From a virus: a stretch of DNA of 48,135 nucleotides. Of this stretch, positions 16,601 to 26,642 are shown one piece after another. The stretch covers positions 1 to 48,135 of IMG/VR virus record IMGVR_UViG_3300032326_000080; one strand, 5' to 3'. Under the pieces are notes generated by a model. The model saw only the letters and a program-made list of their open reading frames with translations. It made no database searches and was not told where the DNA came from. A program made the translations under genes and the position numbers. The first letter of the stretch is position 1, and every line of letters begins with the position of its first letter.

Positions 16601-19600
16601 ATGGAATCTTATACAAAGATACAAGAAAGTTGGAGAGGAACAAAAAGACCTCCTGGACGACACGGTGCTCATATGTATAACATGGGTGGAAAAGTACAAA
16701 AAATGCGTATTGGTGGTGGAGTAAATGCTATTAAGTCAGCATTCTCAATGGTTACCTCAAAATTCCATAGAGCACATATTGGAAGACCAACTGGAATTGG
16801 TTTACAAACAATGCTTACAAATATATGGAGTCAAAAACCAGCAAGCAGAATTAAACTATTACAAAATTACGGACTAAGTTCTAAAGAAGCAACTAGACTA
16901 TCTAAAAAAGATTTAAATACTGCAATAGGAGAAATGCAAGTAAGAGGGTATGGATTTTATGCTCCAGGTTTTGGCGGGGGAACATCTTCTTTAGCAACAG
17001 GAAATTATAACTTTTTAACTGAAGAATTAAGAAGAATAAAAGTATTGTCAAAAAGCCAAAAACAAATTAAGAACGCAACCCCACCTCCACAATTTATAGA
17101 TATACCACCAGATAAATTAGTTAAAGCAGCACAATCACTACCAGACTATGTTCTTGAAGGAAGTTTTCCATTAACATCTAATGATGCAAAAACAGTTTCT
17201 GATGTATTTAAAAATATGGGTGTAGATTCTAGAACTAAAGAAGGTAGATTATTAAAAGAAATTACTGCACAGTTAGATAATTTTTCAACATTAAATCCAT
17301 CCAGTTATAAAAAAGAAATTAAAAGAAGAATGGGTGGAGTACATAAAGCAGCGGGTGGAAAGAAAGAAGATTTAGATTTTATATTTGAAGGATTAGGAAA
17401 TAACTATACAGCAGAAGATATTATAAGCAGAATATATAGTCCATCTAACCCAGCACTTGCTGGAAAAACTAGAGGAGTATTTGCTCCATCTAATGAAAAA
17501 TCATCTATTGGAAAAATTGATACAAAGATACAAGAAATTGCTAAAAAAACATTTGGTTCTGGATTTACATTTTTAGGATTAAATAAAGGTGGACAGGTTC
17601 CAGGTATGCAATATGCAAACATTGGAAAGATGATCGGCAAGGCAATGGGTCTAAATGCAGATGATGCATTAGGTGCTTTTGGATTACTTAAGCCAGCAGT
17701 AAGAAGTGGCGGTAAAACTAAAATACCTAAGAACTTAACAATGAAAGAAATATTTGAACATAAAGAATTTAAAGAAGGAATATATTTAGTTCAACCAGAA
17801 GGTGGTAAAGCGTATGAGGCCTCTCTCTATTATTTTAATGGAAAACCTAGATTACAAAGACATGGACAATATAATGTTGGTAGTGGAATGGGAACAAGAA
17901 CTCGTCAATTTGATCCAATAGATGTTGATCCAAATATGCGGGCATCAATTTATAATAGAAACGAATATACTGGTTCAAATGTAAGCGGTCCATTTAAAGC
18001 AAATAAAGGAAGTATAGTTCCAGGTACTGGAAATACTGATACCGTTCCAGCAATGTTGACCCCAGGGGAATTTGTAATAAATAAAGAATCTACTAAACAA
18101 AATTATGATTTACTAACTGCTATTAATAATGGACAAAATTTAAATGTAGGTGGAAAGGTTAAAGGATATGCTGTTGGTGGAGTTATAAAGACTGGACTTA
18201 GAGGTGTTGCTGGTATTGGTGCAGGATTTGCGGCAACTGCTGGATTAGAAGGTATGGGAATGAATTCAATGCTAGCAAATATATTAGGATTTACCATTGG
18301 CCCAGCACTTGCAACATCAAAAGGATTAGGCTTAATTGCAAAAACAGCAACCCCTCTAGTATCAGCACTAGGACTTTCTACAACTGCATTAATGAGCGTT
18401 ATTGGACCAATTGCCGCAGTTGCTATTGGTTACGCTGCACTTAGAAAAATGTCAGATAATGCTGTTCAGGCTGGTGGAGAATTAGTTAAATCAATGTATG
18501 GATCTTCAGATAGAATGAAAGAGTTTGCTAAAGCATTTGGCAGAGAAAACACTCAACAAGCATTGGCAAGACAACGTGCTGAATCAGCAGCAGGTGCACC
18601 AATAGGACAAGAAGCACAACAGTATAGTACACAATTTTTAGAAAGTGGAGCAGGAGCAACTTTGTTAAAAGATCTTCAAAATGTTTCAAAAGTTTCTGGA
18701 ACTGGCGGTAGAGATAAAGCATTACTTGCTCAATTAACAAGAGGAATCGTTACTGGGTCTATAACTGCAGAAGAAGCAAGAGCAATTGCTTTAGATGTTG
18801 GTAAAAAATTAGGAGACCAAAACATTGGTATAACATTAGGTGCACAAATTTCAGATTTAGTTGGTCCAGATGGTAAAAAGGTAGTAGATAATATTCTTAA
18901 AATTAATGCAGTTATTACACCAACAATAGATATAAATGAAATTCAAAAAAATGTAAGCAAGCAATGGGAAAATCTTGGAATTGGATCAAAACTTGGAATG
19001 ATTCTTACAGGCAAAGGTACAGATGATATGATTGTAGATACTTTAGCACAAGCAGCAATAGAGGCAACTTCAGTAACCAAAGAACAAATGGATTTATTAA
19101 GATTAGAATTTGAAAATGGAAATATTACATTTCAAGAATTTACATCAAAAAGAACAGCATTAACAGAGCAATCATTTAAAACAACACAAGATGCTATAGA
19201 AAAAATTAATCAAAAATACGGTGAAGGTACAGACAAAGCGTTATCAGCATTAAAAGAATTTAGAAAAGAATTTGAAAAAGATATGGTTGTTAATATTCAA
19301 ACAAACCTTGCAAAAAAAGATGCAGATGAATTAATAAAATTTATAAATGATTTACAAAATGCAAATAATCCAAATTTTGTTCCAAACCCAAATACATCTC
19401 CTAATGCTCCAAGTATTAATCCTAACTACGCTCCTGGAGTAAACCCATTTGGACCTAATACTGGACCAGTACCTCCTTCAATTAATCCTAACTATGCTCC
19501 TGGAGTTAGTGCATTTACAGCACCAAAATCATTAGAAGGTATAAGTCAAGAATTTATAACAGAATTTCAAAGACAAGCGACTTCCAACGCACCATTAGCA

Positions 19601-21655
19601 GATGCAATTAAAAAAGAAACAGATAAAAATAAAGATATTTTAAAAAACCTTGACAGTTTATTATCTAAGGATCCTCAACTGTTTGAAAAATTAGGTAATT
19701 TGCTTAATATAAGTTCAGATGCTTTACCAAATGCTTTAAATATGACAAATGAAGAACTTGAAAAATATTTAAATAATGTCGATAGAATATCTGCTTTACC
19801 AAAAGAATTAAAAATAGATACTAAAAAGTTGATAAGTGATCCAGAAAAATTAAATGGCTTTGTTCAAAATATAGATAAAGCAACAACATCTTTGGATTTG
19901 TTAAAAGAAGCACAGAAAAAAGGAAATATAACACAAAAATATGTAATGGAAACCGCATTTTCTGGAAACCAAACAGCAAAAGATTTATTAAACTATTATT
20001 TAAAAAATGGAAGAAAGTTTGAAAATATTGATTTAAATCTATTAGTTGGTGCCTCAATGGACCCAGCAGTTGCAAATGCTATAGCAGTATTAAATGATCC
20101 AAATTCTTCTATGCCAGCAAAAACTCAAGCATCACTGCTTTTGTCAAAATCTCAAATTCCACAAGGTGGAGGAAAGGCAGATAATACATATGTTGATGAT
20201 GAATCTGGAACAAAAAGTGCTTTACAGTCAGCAAAAGATGCAGCACTTCAAACAAAACAATCTATAGCAGCACAATCAAAACTTCTTGCTGCAGGTATAT
20301 CATTAGAAGCATTAGATGGATTAAGTCCAGAAGCCATTATAGAATTAGGAAAACAAAGCGGTAAACAATTAAGAGATAATATTAAACTATTTAATGAGCA
20401 AGCAGAAAGCATTAAAATTAATAGACTTGTATTAGAACAATTAGCATTAGAAGGTAACCCTGTTAAAAAAGCATTGGAAGATAGTAAAAAAACGGTAGAA
20501 GGTTATGACAATCAAATTAAAGAATTAAATAAAACTATAGAAAAATCAAATCGTGCTGACGAATTAGACAGAAGAAGAATAGAAGATAGAAATAAGGCTT
20601 TAGAAAATCTTACAAAGAAAGAAAAGAATATTAATGATCAGTATAATGAAAGAATTAAGGCTTTAGATAAAGTTGCTAATGCTAATGACAGAGTAGCAGA
20701 AAGACAAAGACAACAGATTGATCTTGCAAGTGCTTTAACTTCTGGAGATATTGCTGGTGCCGCACAGGCTGCTGGAGCAATAACACAAACTAATGCACAA
20801 AATCAAATTGAAGATACTAAAGCAGCACTTGAAGCACAAAATCAAGCAGAACTAGATGGGTTAACAGAATCTGTAAACGGTAAATTAATGACTAGAAAAG
20901 ATATTCAGGCAGAGATAGATACTATTGAAGAAACTATTTATCAAAGAAATATAAACTTAAGAGTAACAAATGATGCTATATATACAATACAACAAAGCAT
21001 TAATGCAGAAAAAATTAAACAAGATGGATTAAACAATATATTGAAAGCACAAGAAGAAATACAAGTAGACCTTGCAAAAAAGAAAATGGATTATTCAAAA
21101 GAAACTACAAGACAAAGCAAGGAACAACTTAATAACGCAATTAAACAAGCCTATCTACAAGCAGGAGGAGGAAAGAAAGGTAGTAGCCTTGGGTCATTAG
21201 CGGACTATCAAAAATCTTTAGGTTTTGCTTTTGGTGGAATGGTAAATAAATATGCATTTGGTGGAAACGTTGGATATAAAGGATCAAGAGAAGCACCGCC
21301 AAGATTAAAAATGGCTAGAGGTAGCATAGTTCCTGGACTTGGAAATACAGATAGAGTTCCAGCACTATTAACACCTGGAGAATTTGTAGTAAGAAAGTCA
21401 GTTGCTCAAGCAAATATGCCTTTATTGAAAGCATTAAACAGTGATGTATTCCCAAGTATGTCTTTAAATACCCCAGACGTTGCTCCAACAGTTACATCTT
21501 CAACAAGTACAATTCTTAACAACACGCCAGTGTATAATTATAGTATAAGTGTAAATGTTCCAAACACAACTGCATCACCAGATGAAATTGCAAACGTAGT
21601 TGTTTCAAGAATTAAAAGATCTATGGACACAAATATAAGGAGTAATAGATACTAA
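13697..21655 (+). CDS. Tail tape measure protein
   Basis: 2652 residues, the longest gene here, starting at a GTG that overlaps the previous stop (TAGTG). Length fixes tail length. Residues about 180-450 match the phage tape-measure core (TGRQLMVGFTIPLTIFG, then AAQAAAAGRQNTDLTDAVRE, AIPRVAPVIKGLGGDVKDL and ALESIFGKFQYARLG). Hydrophobic segments lie at about 531-563 and 1500-1585, which may insert into the host membrane during DNA ejection. Three copies of a PGxGNTDxVPAxLTPGEFV block occur near residues 706, 1438 and 2543, separated by unrelated cassettes. A Pro/Asn linker with a duplicated segment lies near 1890-1935, and long coiled coils with basic/acidic heptads fill 2150-2480. The C terminus has a VYNYSISVNVPNTTASPDEIA strand motif. 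No frameshift or truncation is seen. Confidence 0.93.
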   Translation: MAEIIKTVIDVDINTSGAAAELRSLQQQINAFNLTLNKGQLEQGQASRVFAEGLRNSINTGGFFRAELVKMQTAAGALDSTLRKGQGTLGQFFSASFNKKGGMAAEVFALAAERARTMQTQFIATAKASKGMQEALAVRPLTAFSADAAVSAQRMQILNSMFKQGTTGLINFGKNVQWTGRQLMVGFTIPLTIFGTTAGRVFSDLEKQAVAFKKVYGDIFTTPAELEENFKAVQGLSKEFTKYGIAAKDTLSLAAQAAAAGRQNTDLTDAVRESTRLATLGQMDQNAALETTISLQSAFRLSGQELADTINFLNMVENQTVVSLQDIAAAIPRVAPVIKGLGGDVKDLTVFLAAMQEGGVSAEQGANALKSGLGSLINPTKAATDVLAGFKINLDSIIQTNRGDLMGTVMAFSDALSTLDEFSRQQALESIFGKFQYARLGALFENISREGSQAQQVISTLGYSTEQLAKSAEKELSTVEQAFSVQLTGAIERLKIAIAPLGEIFVKMAIPLVNMVTKIVDAFNRLPEGVKNVAALATVLGGVLLPAATMIFGLFANLIGTFAKFTHSMGMFGVTLLRKGPLAAIKTLTQSANYLSLSEIDAANAARQLGSATELANAALLSQVGSANSADVAIKNLTNSYRVLISEQTRASQAQSFLFGTGQAAGNLGRGSAAASVATTMATRGKSRIKSVGLNKGGSVFTPDNSNTVPGSGNTDTVPAMLTPGEFVVNKESTKNNLGLLHAINAQRLNIGGKVKNGIQYAMSGFKIGNIPGYSASTNAVAAKLAGVGQSVQRRGTSTAVSGKVKGGKNNLVYLLKPSNNQQLTGVRTMKEFDKRGVPIDVLRDDMVSEEGLWMIDALAKGNWKKDAYKSTLENNFASISAKYPGKEIRFLDSLGLERIQPLLGRPEYQNVQFVSVKELQNKELLNNLSSDHLERLMTEATQVTSKLRTSKSRGTTSVKDTYEGIPGMESYTKIQESWRGTKRPPGRHGAHMYNMGGKVQKMRIGGGVNAIKSAFSMVTSKFHRAHIGRPTGIGLQTMLTNIWSQKPASRIKLLQNYGLSSKEATRLSKKDLNTAIGEMQVRGYGFYAPGFGGGTSSLATGNYNFLTEELRRIKVLSKSQKQIKNATPPPQFIDIPPDKLVKAAQSLPDYVLEGSFPLTSNDAKTVSDVFKNMGVDSRTKEGRLLKEITAQLDNFSTLNPSSYKKEIKRRMGGVHKAAGGKKEDLDFIFEGLGNNYTAEDIISRIYSPSNPALAGKTRGVFAPSNEKSSIGKIDTKIQEIAKKTFGSGFTFLGLNKGGQVPGMQYANIGKMIGKAMGLNADDALGAFGLLKPAVRSGGKTKIPKNLTMKEIFEHKEFKEGIYLVQPEGGKAYEASLYYFNGKPRLQRHGQYNVGSGMGTRTRQFDPIDVDPNMRASIYNRNEYTGSNVSGPFKANKGSIVPGTGNTDTVPAMLTPGEFVINKESTKQNYDLLTAINNGQNLNVGGKVKGYAVGGVIKTGLRGVAGIGAGFAATAGLEGMGMNSMLANILGFTIGPALATSKGLGLIAKTATPLVSALGLSTTALMSVIGPIAAVAIGYAALRKMSDNAVQAGGELVKSMYGSSDRMKEFAKAFGRENTQQALARQRAESAAGAPIGQEAQQYSTQFLESGAGATLLKDLQNVSKVSGTGGRDKALLAQLTRGIVTGSITAEEARAIALDVGKKLGDQNIGITLGAQISDLVGPDGKKVVDNILKINAVITPTIDINEIQKNVSKQWENLGIGSKLGMILTGKGTDDMIVDTLAQAAIEATSVTKEQMDLLRLEFENGNITFQEFTSKRTALTEQSFKTTQDAIEKINQKYGEGTDKALSALKEFRKEFEKDMVVNIQTNLAKKDADELIKFINDLQNANNPNFVPNPNTSPNAPSINPNYAPGVNPFGPNTGPVPPSINPNYAPGVSAFTAPKSLEGISQEFITEFQRQATSNAPLADAIKKETDKNKDILKNLDSLLSKDPQLFEKLGNLLNISSDALPNALNMTNEELEKYLNNVDRISALPKELKIDTKKLISDPEKLNGFVQNIDKATTSLDLLKEAQKKGNITQKYVMETAFSGNQTAKDLLNYYLKNGRKFENIDLNLLVGASMDPAVANAIAVLNDPNSSMPAKTQASLLLSKSQIPQGGGKADNTYVDDESGTKSALQSAKDAALQTKQSIAAQSKLLAAGISLEALDGLSPEAIIELGKQSGKQLRDNIKLFNEQAESIKINRLVLEQLALEGNPVKKALEDSKKTVEGYDNQIKELNKTIEKSNRADELDRRRIEDRNKALENLTKKEKNINDQYNERIKALDKVANANDRVAERQRQQIDLASALTSGDIAGAAQAAGAITQTNAQNQIEDTKAALEAQNQAELDGLTESVNGKLMTRKDIQAEIDTIEETIYQRNINLRVTNDAIYTIQQSINAEKIKQDGLNNILKAQEEIQVDLAKKKMDYSKETTRQSKEQLNNAIKQAYLQAGGGKKGSSLGSLADYQKSLGFAFGGMVNKYAFGGNVGYKGSREAPPRLKMARGSIVPGLGNTDRVPALLTPGEFVVRKSVAQANMPLLKALNSDVFPSMSLNTPDVAPTVTSSTSTILNNTPVYNYSISVNVPNTTASPDEIANVVVSRIKRSMDTNIRSNRY
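15796..15900 (+). repeat. Tape measure cassette repeat, copy 1
   Basis: Encodes a PGSGNTDTVPAMLTPGEFVV block followed by NKEST and, soon after, a LNIGGKVK motif. It shares clear protein similarity and partial DNA similarity with copies 2 and 3. Confidence 0.75.
18001..18100 (+). repeat. Tape measure cassette repeat, copy 2
   Basis: Encodes the same block (PGTGNTDTVPAMLTPGEFVI, NKEST) followed by LNVGGKVK. It is closest to copy 1. Confidence 0.75.
19415..19506 (+). repeat. Short tandem-type repeat in Pro/Asn linker
   Basis: A 26-bp unit at 19415-19440 recurs at 19481-19506 with one mismatch, encoding INPNYAPGV twice within a flexible Pro/Asn/Gly linker of the tape measure. Confidence 0.7.
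21313..21400 (+). repeat. Tape measure cassette repeat, copy 3
   Basis: The most diverged copy, PGLGNTDRVPALLTPGEFVV, followed by RKS rather than NKES. It lies about 100 residues before the C terminus. Confidence 0.7.
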
Positions 21656-22257
21656 TGCCTAATCAAACTTATATAAATAATAGATGGAATTTAAGTGGTT
21701 TAAGAAAAAGACCACAGGCTGTTGCATGGGCTGACACATTTTCAATATCAGATGCTGGACTATTAGTTCCAGGCGGGGTAGAAGAAGGAGAAGACTTTTT
21801 AATTCTTTCTGATCACAATAGAAGTGAAATAAACTTTACTAAACAAAGACTTGAAAATAGACAAAGAATGATTTCTGGCTCTATGCGTTCATATCACATA
21901 GCAGATAAGACAGGAGTATCTTGGTCATGGGACATGCTTCCATCAAGAGCCTATAGCGGAGATCCAGCATACAGTAACACAGGAGTAGTAACTACCAACG
22001 GTCTTACCCCATACACCGTAGACAACGGTGCTGGTGGAGTAGATATAGTAAAGTGGTACGATAACCACCCAGGTTCATTTTATATGTTTTTAGCATACGA
22101 TAGATTTGATAATTTTACTACTAGTGAGTATTCAAGGTTTGGTCAGTATAACGAGGTTATAGAAGTTTTATTTGCAGGGTTTGATTATTCTGTTGTTAAA
22201 CGAGGCGGAGAAACACACGACTTCTGGAACATATCTGTTACCCTTGAGGAAGTATAA
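21655..22257 (+). CDS. Minor tail protein, distal-tail-like
   Basis: 200 residues, immediately after the tape measure (1-nt overlap), where siphoviruses place the distal tail protein that caps the tube and holds the tip. Beta-rich with many aromatic residues; seen are EEGEDFLILSDHNRSEINF, then QRMISGSMRSYHIADKTGVSWSWDMLPSRA and a final WNISVTLEEV strand, the type of ending seen in tail tip ring proteins. The GSMRSYHIADK-like segment matches a protein family common in uncultured actinophages, whose structure is not known to me. The stop overlaps the next ATG as TAATG. The role is from position. Confidence 0.5.
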   Translation: MPNQTYINNRWNLSGLRKRPQAVAWADTFSISDAGLLVPGGVEEGEDFLILSDHNRSEINFTKQRLENRQRMISGSMRSYHIADKTGVSWSWDMLPSRAYSGDPAYSNTGVVTTNGLTPYTVDNGAGGVDIVKWYDNHPGSFYMFLAYDRFDNFTTSEYSRFGQYNEVIEVLFAGFDYSVVKRGGETHDFWNISVTLEEV

Positions 22258-25200
22258 TGTTCAATGATGAAGAACTTTTAGATCATATAAAAACTAAAAA
22301 TACATTACAAATAGAATCATTAGTAACTGCTGAATGGAATTTAAATGATTTAGAGAATATTTCTAATTATGGAAACTATAGATATAGACCAGGCAATGCA
22401 GCATCATCTATATATGTTAATTTAATTAATTCATATGATTCTAACGATACCGCGAACTATTATTTAGATGCTTTAGAATCTAAGACAGTTTCAGAATATG
22501 CTGTAGATGACAACGATGCTTCTTTATTATTTACTACAAATGAAGTAGATAGAGAATTATATTTTTCACTTAAAGAATGCTTTCAACCCTTTCGCCCACG
22601 CTCAGGTATAAACAAAGCATTATGGTTTAATAATAAATATGTAGATAATATAAGATCAGGTAGAAGACCAAGATATTATATGGCTTCTAGATATGATAAA
22701 TTTAAATACTGGAATTCATATCGTAAAGAATCTGTAACATCTAATAATAATACTAATACTTTTGAATTTGGAATATCTTCTGCTGTAGACTCAACTGTAG
22801 TTAGAGACTCAGGTGGAAATATAGTTTTTGCTGGAATTGGACACAAGATTGACGATGTTGCACCTTTTGTAACATACGAGACAGCACTTCCGTCAAATAG
22901 AATAGTTGTAAAAATGCAAACTAATCTTGCAGAAGACTCTATTGCAAATATAAGAACCCCTGATGGTCAAACAATAGTAGATCCTCTTGGAGATATAACT
23001 AAGTCTAGTATTCCTAAAAGATGGAAGATACAATACCTAGATGAAAATAATAATTGGGTAGAAGCAATATCATTTGATGAAAATAGTTTAAGAAGAGATA
23101 ATACAAATATAGTTTCATGGGATGGATATACAGAAATATATTATGGAATAAAAGTTCCAGATGAATATAAAGACTCATTTAATTTTGTTGAATACCTTAG
23201 TGCCAGTACCCAACTTTCGTTTGGACTAACTAACGGAGAATCCTACATTGTTGGAGCAACCACATCAAGTCCTGGAACTCTGTATATTTGGAATTACGAC
23301 TCTGGAGAATGGGACGTGTCAATTCCCGAATACGGATTCTCTTTATTAGAAGATGACGACACTAAAAGAATCGGTATGGTTAAAGATTTATCTGACCCTT
23401 TATTTTATACAATAAATAATCAAAGGGTATATAGAGATGTAGTATATCTAAAAGGATTAAGACTAGTAGTAGAAACTATGTATGGTCCTAACACTACCTT
23501 TGATTTAATAGAACTATCCCCTAGATTAAAAGCAGATATATCTTCATATGTACTAAGTTTTGAAACTAATAAAACTATATCTAAATCTGATTATGGTTTG
23601 CCAGTAGGTGGCTTAGTAGCCTCAAATGGACAGGTTGAAATATTAAATTATGACGGTGCATTCAATGAAAATAATACTGACAGCCTTATATATGGACTAT
23701 TAAAACCAAATGTAAAGTTTGATTTCTATGAAGCAGTATTAAATGTTAATGGCTATGATAAATTTATTCCTTTAAAAACTTTCTTTTCCGAAGAGTTCCC
23801 ATCTGTTGTAGGTGGACTTTCAAATCTATCCATACCACTAAGAGATAACTTCTTTAGGCTAGAAACAATGACAGCACCAAGCATCATGCTTAATAACACA
23901 ACCCTAACAAAAGCAGTTGCAGTGCTTTTAGACTATATAGGATTTAGTAACTATGTATTTAAAAATATAACTAATACAAACGATCCAATCATTCCATATT
24001 TCTTTGTTGAGCCAGACGCTTCAGTAGCAGAGGTATTAGAAAGACTAGCAATAGCAACTCAAACAGCAATGTTCTTTGACGAATACAATAACTTTGTAGT
24101 AATGTCAAAAGAATATCTATTGCCTGAAACTTATCAAAGAGAAGAAGACTATGTATTGTATGCAGAAAAAACTGCAGTATCTAGCGGATCAGTACTACCT
24201 AACATTATAAGTATTGATGGGGTAGAAACAAAAATTATTAATAACGGAAGAATTAACTATGTTACAAGATATATACAAAGATCTGTATCATCATTGAATC
24301 AAGCAATAAAAATAGATCAAGATAGAACTTATGTTTATAAGCCAGTCTTGCTATGGGAGATAGCAGACCAGCAAGAGAATAAAACAATAAACGAACAATC
24401 AAAGTCTGGTGGATACGCTTTAGGAGCGGTAGCATTAAATACAACATTATCAGCATCTGTACCATATGTTGAAAACAATATAATTAAAAATAACATTATA
24501 GATATTGGAGAAAACGTATACTGGCTACCAAGATTTCAAGGATACCTTTATGCTAATGGAGAAGTTATTAGATACGATGCAGTAGAGTATACAATTCCAG
24601 GACAAGGAACATTCTTTCTTACAAGTAATCAAGAGTATCAAAAATATTTTTCAACACTTCCCTTTAATGGAAAGATGTACGCTACTGGCAATATAAGAAT
24701 TTATACAGAACCATTCTATGAAGAGTTAGAGTCTGCAGCAGTAGTTGGATTAGAGCCAGGAGTTACTTACAAAAATGGTGTTGTAAAATCACATGGACGT
24801 GCACAATTTGGAACAACTGTAGTTGAGCATAACGCTGGTCTATCAAGTTACTGGTCAGACAATTCGTATGTTCGTGGCATAAACATGGCATCTCAATTTT
24901 TATTTACAACTACACCAACAGCGTCTATTCCTTTTCCTGCAAAAGTAGCACTTGGTCCAACAGTTGGAGCAGATACAACTACAGCAATTACTTCTTCTAG
25001 AACAGGAATTTTAGCAAACTTTATGAGACAAAATGTTCCAGATGATGACTTTGTTAAATCACTTAAAACAACTGCAAGCGGAACGGTTCAATCTTCTGCT
25101 TTTATTTTTACAGGACCAACCCCAATGCCAGCAACAATTAATAAAACAGACTTTGTGACTTATGTATACAAGGCAATGGACCAAGACTATAAACACTTTG

Positions 25201-26642
25201 GAACAAGAATGAGAATTATTGGAAAACCAGAAGCAAGCGAAAAAATACTAACAGCACAAAATGCTTCAGATTATTATTCTGTAGATCCCCAAACAGCAAA
25301 CGAACCCTCAACAGTAGTAGGTGGGTCTGGTGGTATTGCAGCAATGGTAAACCCAGATAATAACTATGGATACTTTTTTGAAATTATATCTTTAACTGGA
25401 GATAATTTACAAAAATATACATTAGCAGATTCTGTTACTAACCAGACAACCAGCGTATTACACAATATTGTATTTTATAAAGTTCAGCCAGGAACCGTAA
25501 ATGGTGCCACAGTAGCAGTTCCGTACAAGTTGTATGGAGGACTAACTCAGATACTTGTTGATGAAGGAAAGTTTGTTGGACAAGATAGACTACTAAATCA
25601 AAAAAATCCAACGGTATACGATTTAGCCATTGAATATGAAAACATAGGTACAACTAGAAGATTCTATCTATATCTAAATAATATATTAATATCTACAGTA
25701 GATGATACAGATCCTTTGCCAGCATATAATAATATTGCTTTATTTACCCGCGGCTCATCAAAATGTATGTTTGAAAATGTATATGCATTAAAGAATTTAC
25801 AAAGTAAAGAAAGTAGTGTATCTGTAGTAAACAGTGTATCAAATGTATTTTCAAATAGAGATATATCTTCTTCTGACGCTATAAGAAAGTATGCTGTATC
25901 TGGTTTAGTTCAGTCAACATACCTTTCTGGAATTAGTTCAAACAATGCTCCAAGGTACTCTATATACTTTGAAGAGTTTGGAACTATATTAAGAGAGTGT
26001 GCTTATTTTAATATTAAATACGATAAGGCGTTCCCAGCATTTCTTGCTTTCCTTGCCCCAACTTTTAATAGTGAGAAAACCTATACCGTGTCTGGTTTTA
26101 GGGCTGGCTCATACGGAGCAGAGTTCTTAATATTCAATAATACAGATAAGGCAATTGTGCTAGATGAAACTTCGGGTAGTTATTTAAGAATAGTAGGAGT
26201 AACATTTACTCAAAATACTTCTAATGTACTAACTGTTGATGACTACTATAGAGACATATCTAATTTTTCAGACCCTATTGTTGTTAATAATACTATTAGG
26301 TCTCCTCAAAGGGCAGATAAAATATATCAAGATGTTAAGTTAAGTAGATCTAAATATGGAGATAGATCTTTTTCTTTAGACTCTGCATATATTCAAAGTA
26401 GTGATTTAGCAAGAGATATAATGGAATGGATGGTTAAAAAAACAGTTAAGCCAAGAAAGACTATGTCTATTCAAACTTTTGGTACCCCACATTTACAATT
26501 AGGGGATATTGTAAAAATTAATTATACTTTGCCAGATGATGACTTATTTATAGATCCAGATAAAAAATTTGTTATATCAGAAATATCATACTCTAGATCT
26601 TCTGGAGGAGTTTCTAATAGACTTAAGGTGGTAGAAGTATAG
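22257..26642 (+). CDS. Tail-tip / baseplate hub protein with lectin-like insert
   Basis: 1461 residues. The N-terminal half is beta-rich and includes a segment (about 440-640) resembling hub proteins: DISSYVLSFETNKTISKSDYG, then GQVEILNYDG and SVAEVLERLAIATQ, which in other phages belongs to the tail-hub fold. Residues about 975-1180 form a jelly-roll-like domain (KHFGTRMRIIGK, GYFFEI, RRFYLYLNNILISTVDD, IALFTRGSSKCMFENVYAL), similar to laminarinase/LamG folds that bind sugars. The C terminus (RDIMEWMVKKTVKPRKTMSIQTFG, LQLGDIVKINYT) is typical of hub proteins of actinophages. It likely forms the tail tip and contacts the cell wall. No catalytic residues are recognised. Confidence 0.6.
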   Translation: MFNDEELLDHIKTKNTLQIESLVTAEWNLNDLENISNYGNYRYRPGNAASSIYVNLINSYDSNDTANYYLDALESKTVSEYAVDDNDASLLFTTNEVDRELYFSLKECFQPFRPRSGINKALWFNNKYVDNIRSGRRPRYYMASRYDKFKYWNSYRKESVTSNNNTNTFEFGISSAVDSTVVRDSGGNIVFAGIGHKIDDVAPFVTYETALPSNRIVVKMQTNLAEDSIANIRTPDGQTIVDPLGDITKSSIPKRWKIQYLDENNNWVEAISFDENSLRRDNTNIVSWDGYTEIYYGIKVPDEYKDSFNFVEYLSASTQLSFGLTNGESYIVGATTSSPGTLYIWNYDSGEWDVSIPEYGFSLLEDDDTKRIGMVKDLSDPLFYTINNQRVYRDVVYLKGLRLVVETMYGPNTTFDLIELSPRLKADISSYVLSFETNKTISKSDYGLPVGGLVASNGQVEILNYDGAFNENNTDSLIYGLLKPNVKFDFYEAVLNVNGYDKFIPLKTFFSEEFPSVVGGLSNLSIPLRDNFFRLETMTAPSIMLNNTTLTKAVAVLLDYIGFSNYVFKNITNTNDPIIPYFFVEPDASVAEVLERLAIATQTAMFFDEYNNFVVMSKEYLLPETYQREEDYVLYAEKTAVSSGSVLPNIISIDGVETKIINNGRINYVTRYIQRSVSSLNQAIKIDQDRTYVYKPVLLWEIADQQENKTINEQSKSGGYALGAVALNTTLSASVPYVENNIIKNNIIDIGENVYWLPRFQGYLYANGEVIRYDAVEYTIPGQGTFFLTSNQEYQKYFSTLPFNGKMYATGNIRIYTEPFYEELESAAVVGLEPGVTYKNGVVKSHGRAQFGTTVVEHNAGLSSYWSDNSYVRGINMASQFLFTTTPTASIPFPAKVALGPTVGADTTTAITSSRTGILANFMRQNVPDDDFVKSLKTTASGTVQSSAFIFTGPTPMPATINKTDFVTYVYKAMDQDYKHFGTRMRIIGKPEASEKILTAQNASDYYSVDPQTANEPSTVVGGSGGIAAMVNPDNNYGYFFEIISLTGDNLQKYTLADSVTNQTTSVLHNIVFYKVQPGTVNGATVAVPYKLYGGLTQILVDEGKFVGQDRLLNQKNPTVYDLAIEYENIGTTRRFYLYLNNILISTVDDTDPLPAYNNIALFTRGSSKCMFENVYALKNLQSKESSVSVVNSVSNVFSNRDISSSDAIRKYAVSGLVQSTYLSGISSNNAPRYSIYFEEFGTILRECAYFNIKYDKAFPAFLAFLAPTFNSEKTYTVSGFRAGSYGAEFLIFNNTDKAIVLDETSGSYLRIVGVTFTQNTSNVLTVDDYYRDISNFSDPIVVNNTIRSPQRADKIYQDVKLSRSKYGDRSFSLDSAYIQSSDLARDIMEWMVKKTVKPRKTMSIQTFGTPHLQLGDIVKINYTLPDDDLFIDPDKKFVISEISYSRSSGGVSNRLKVVEV

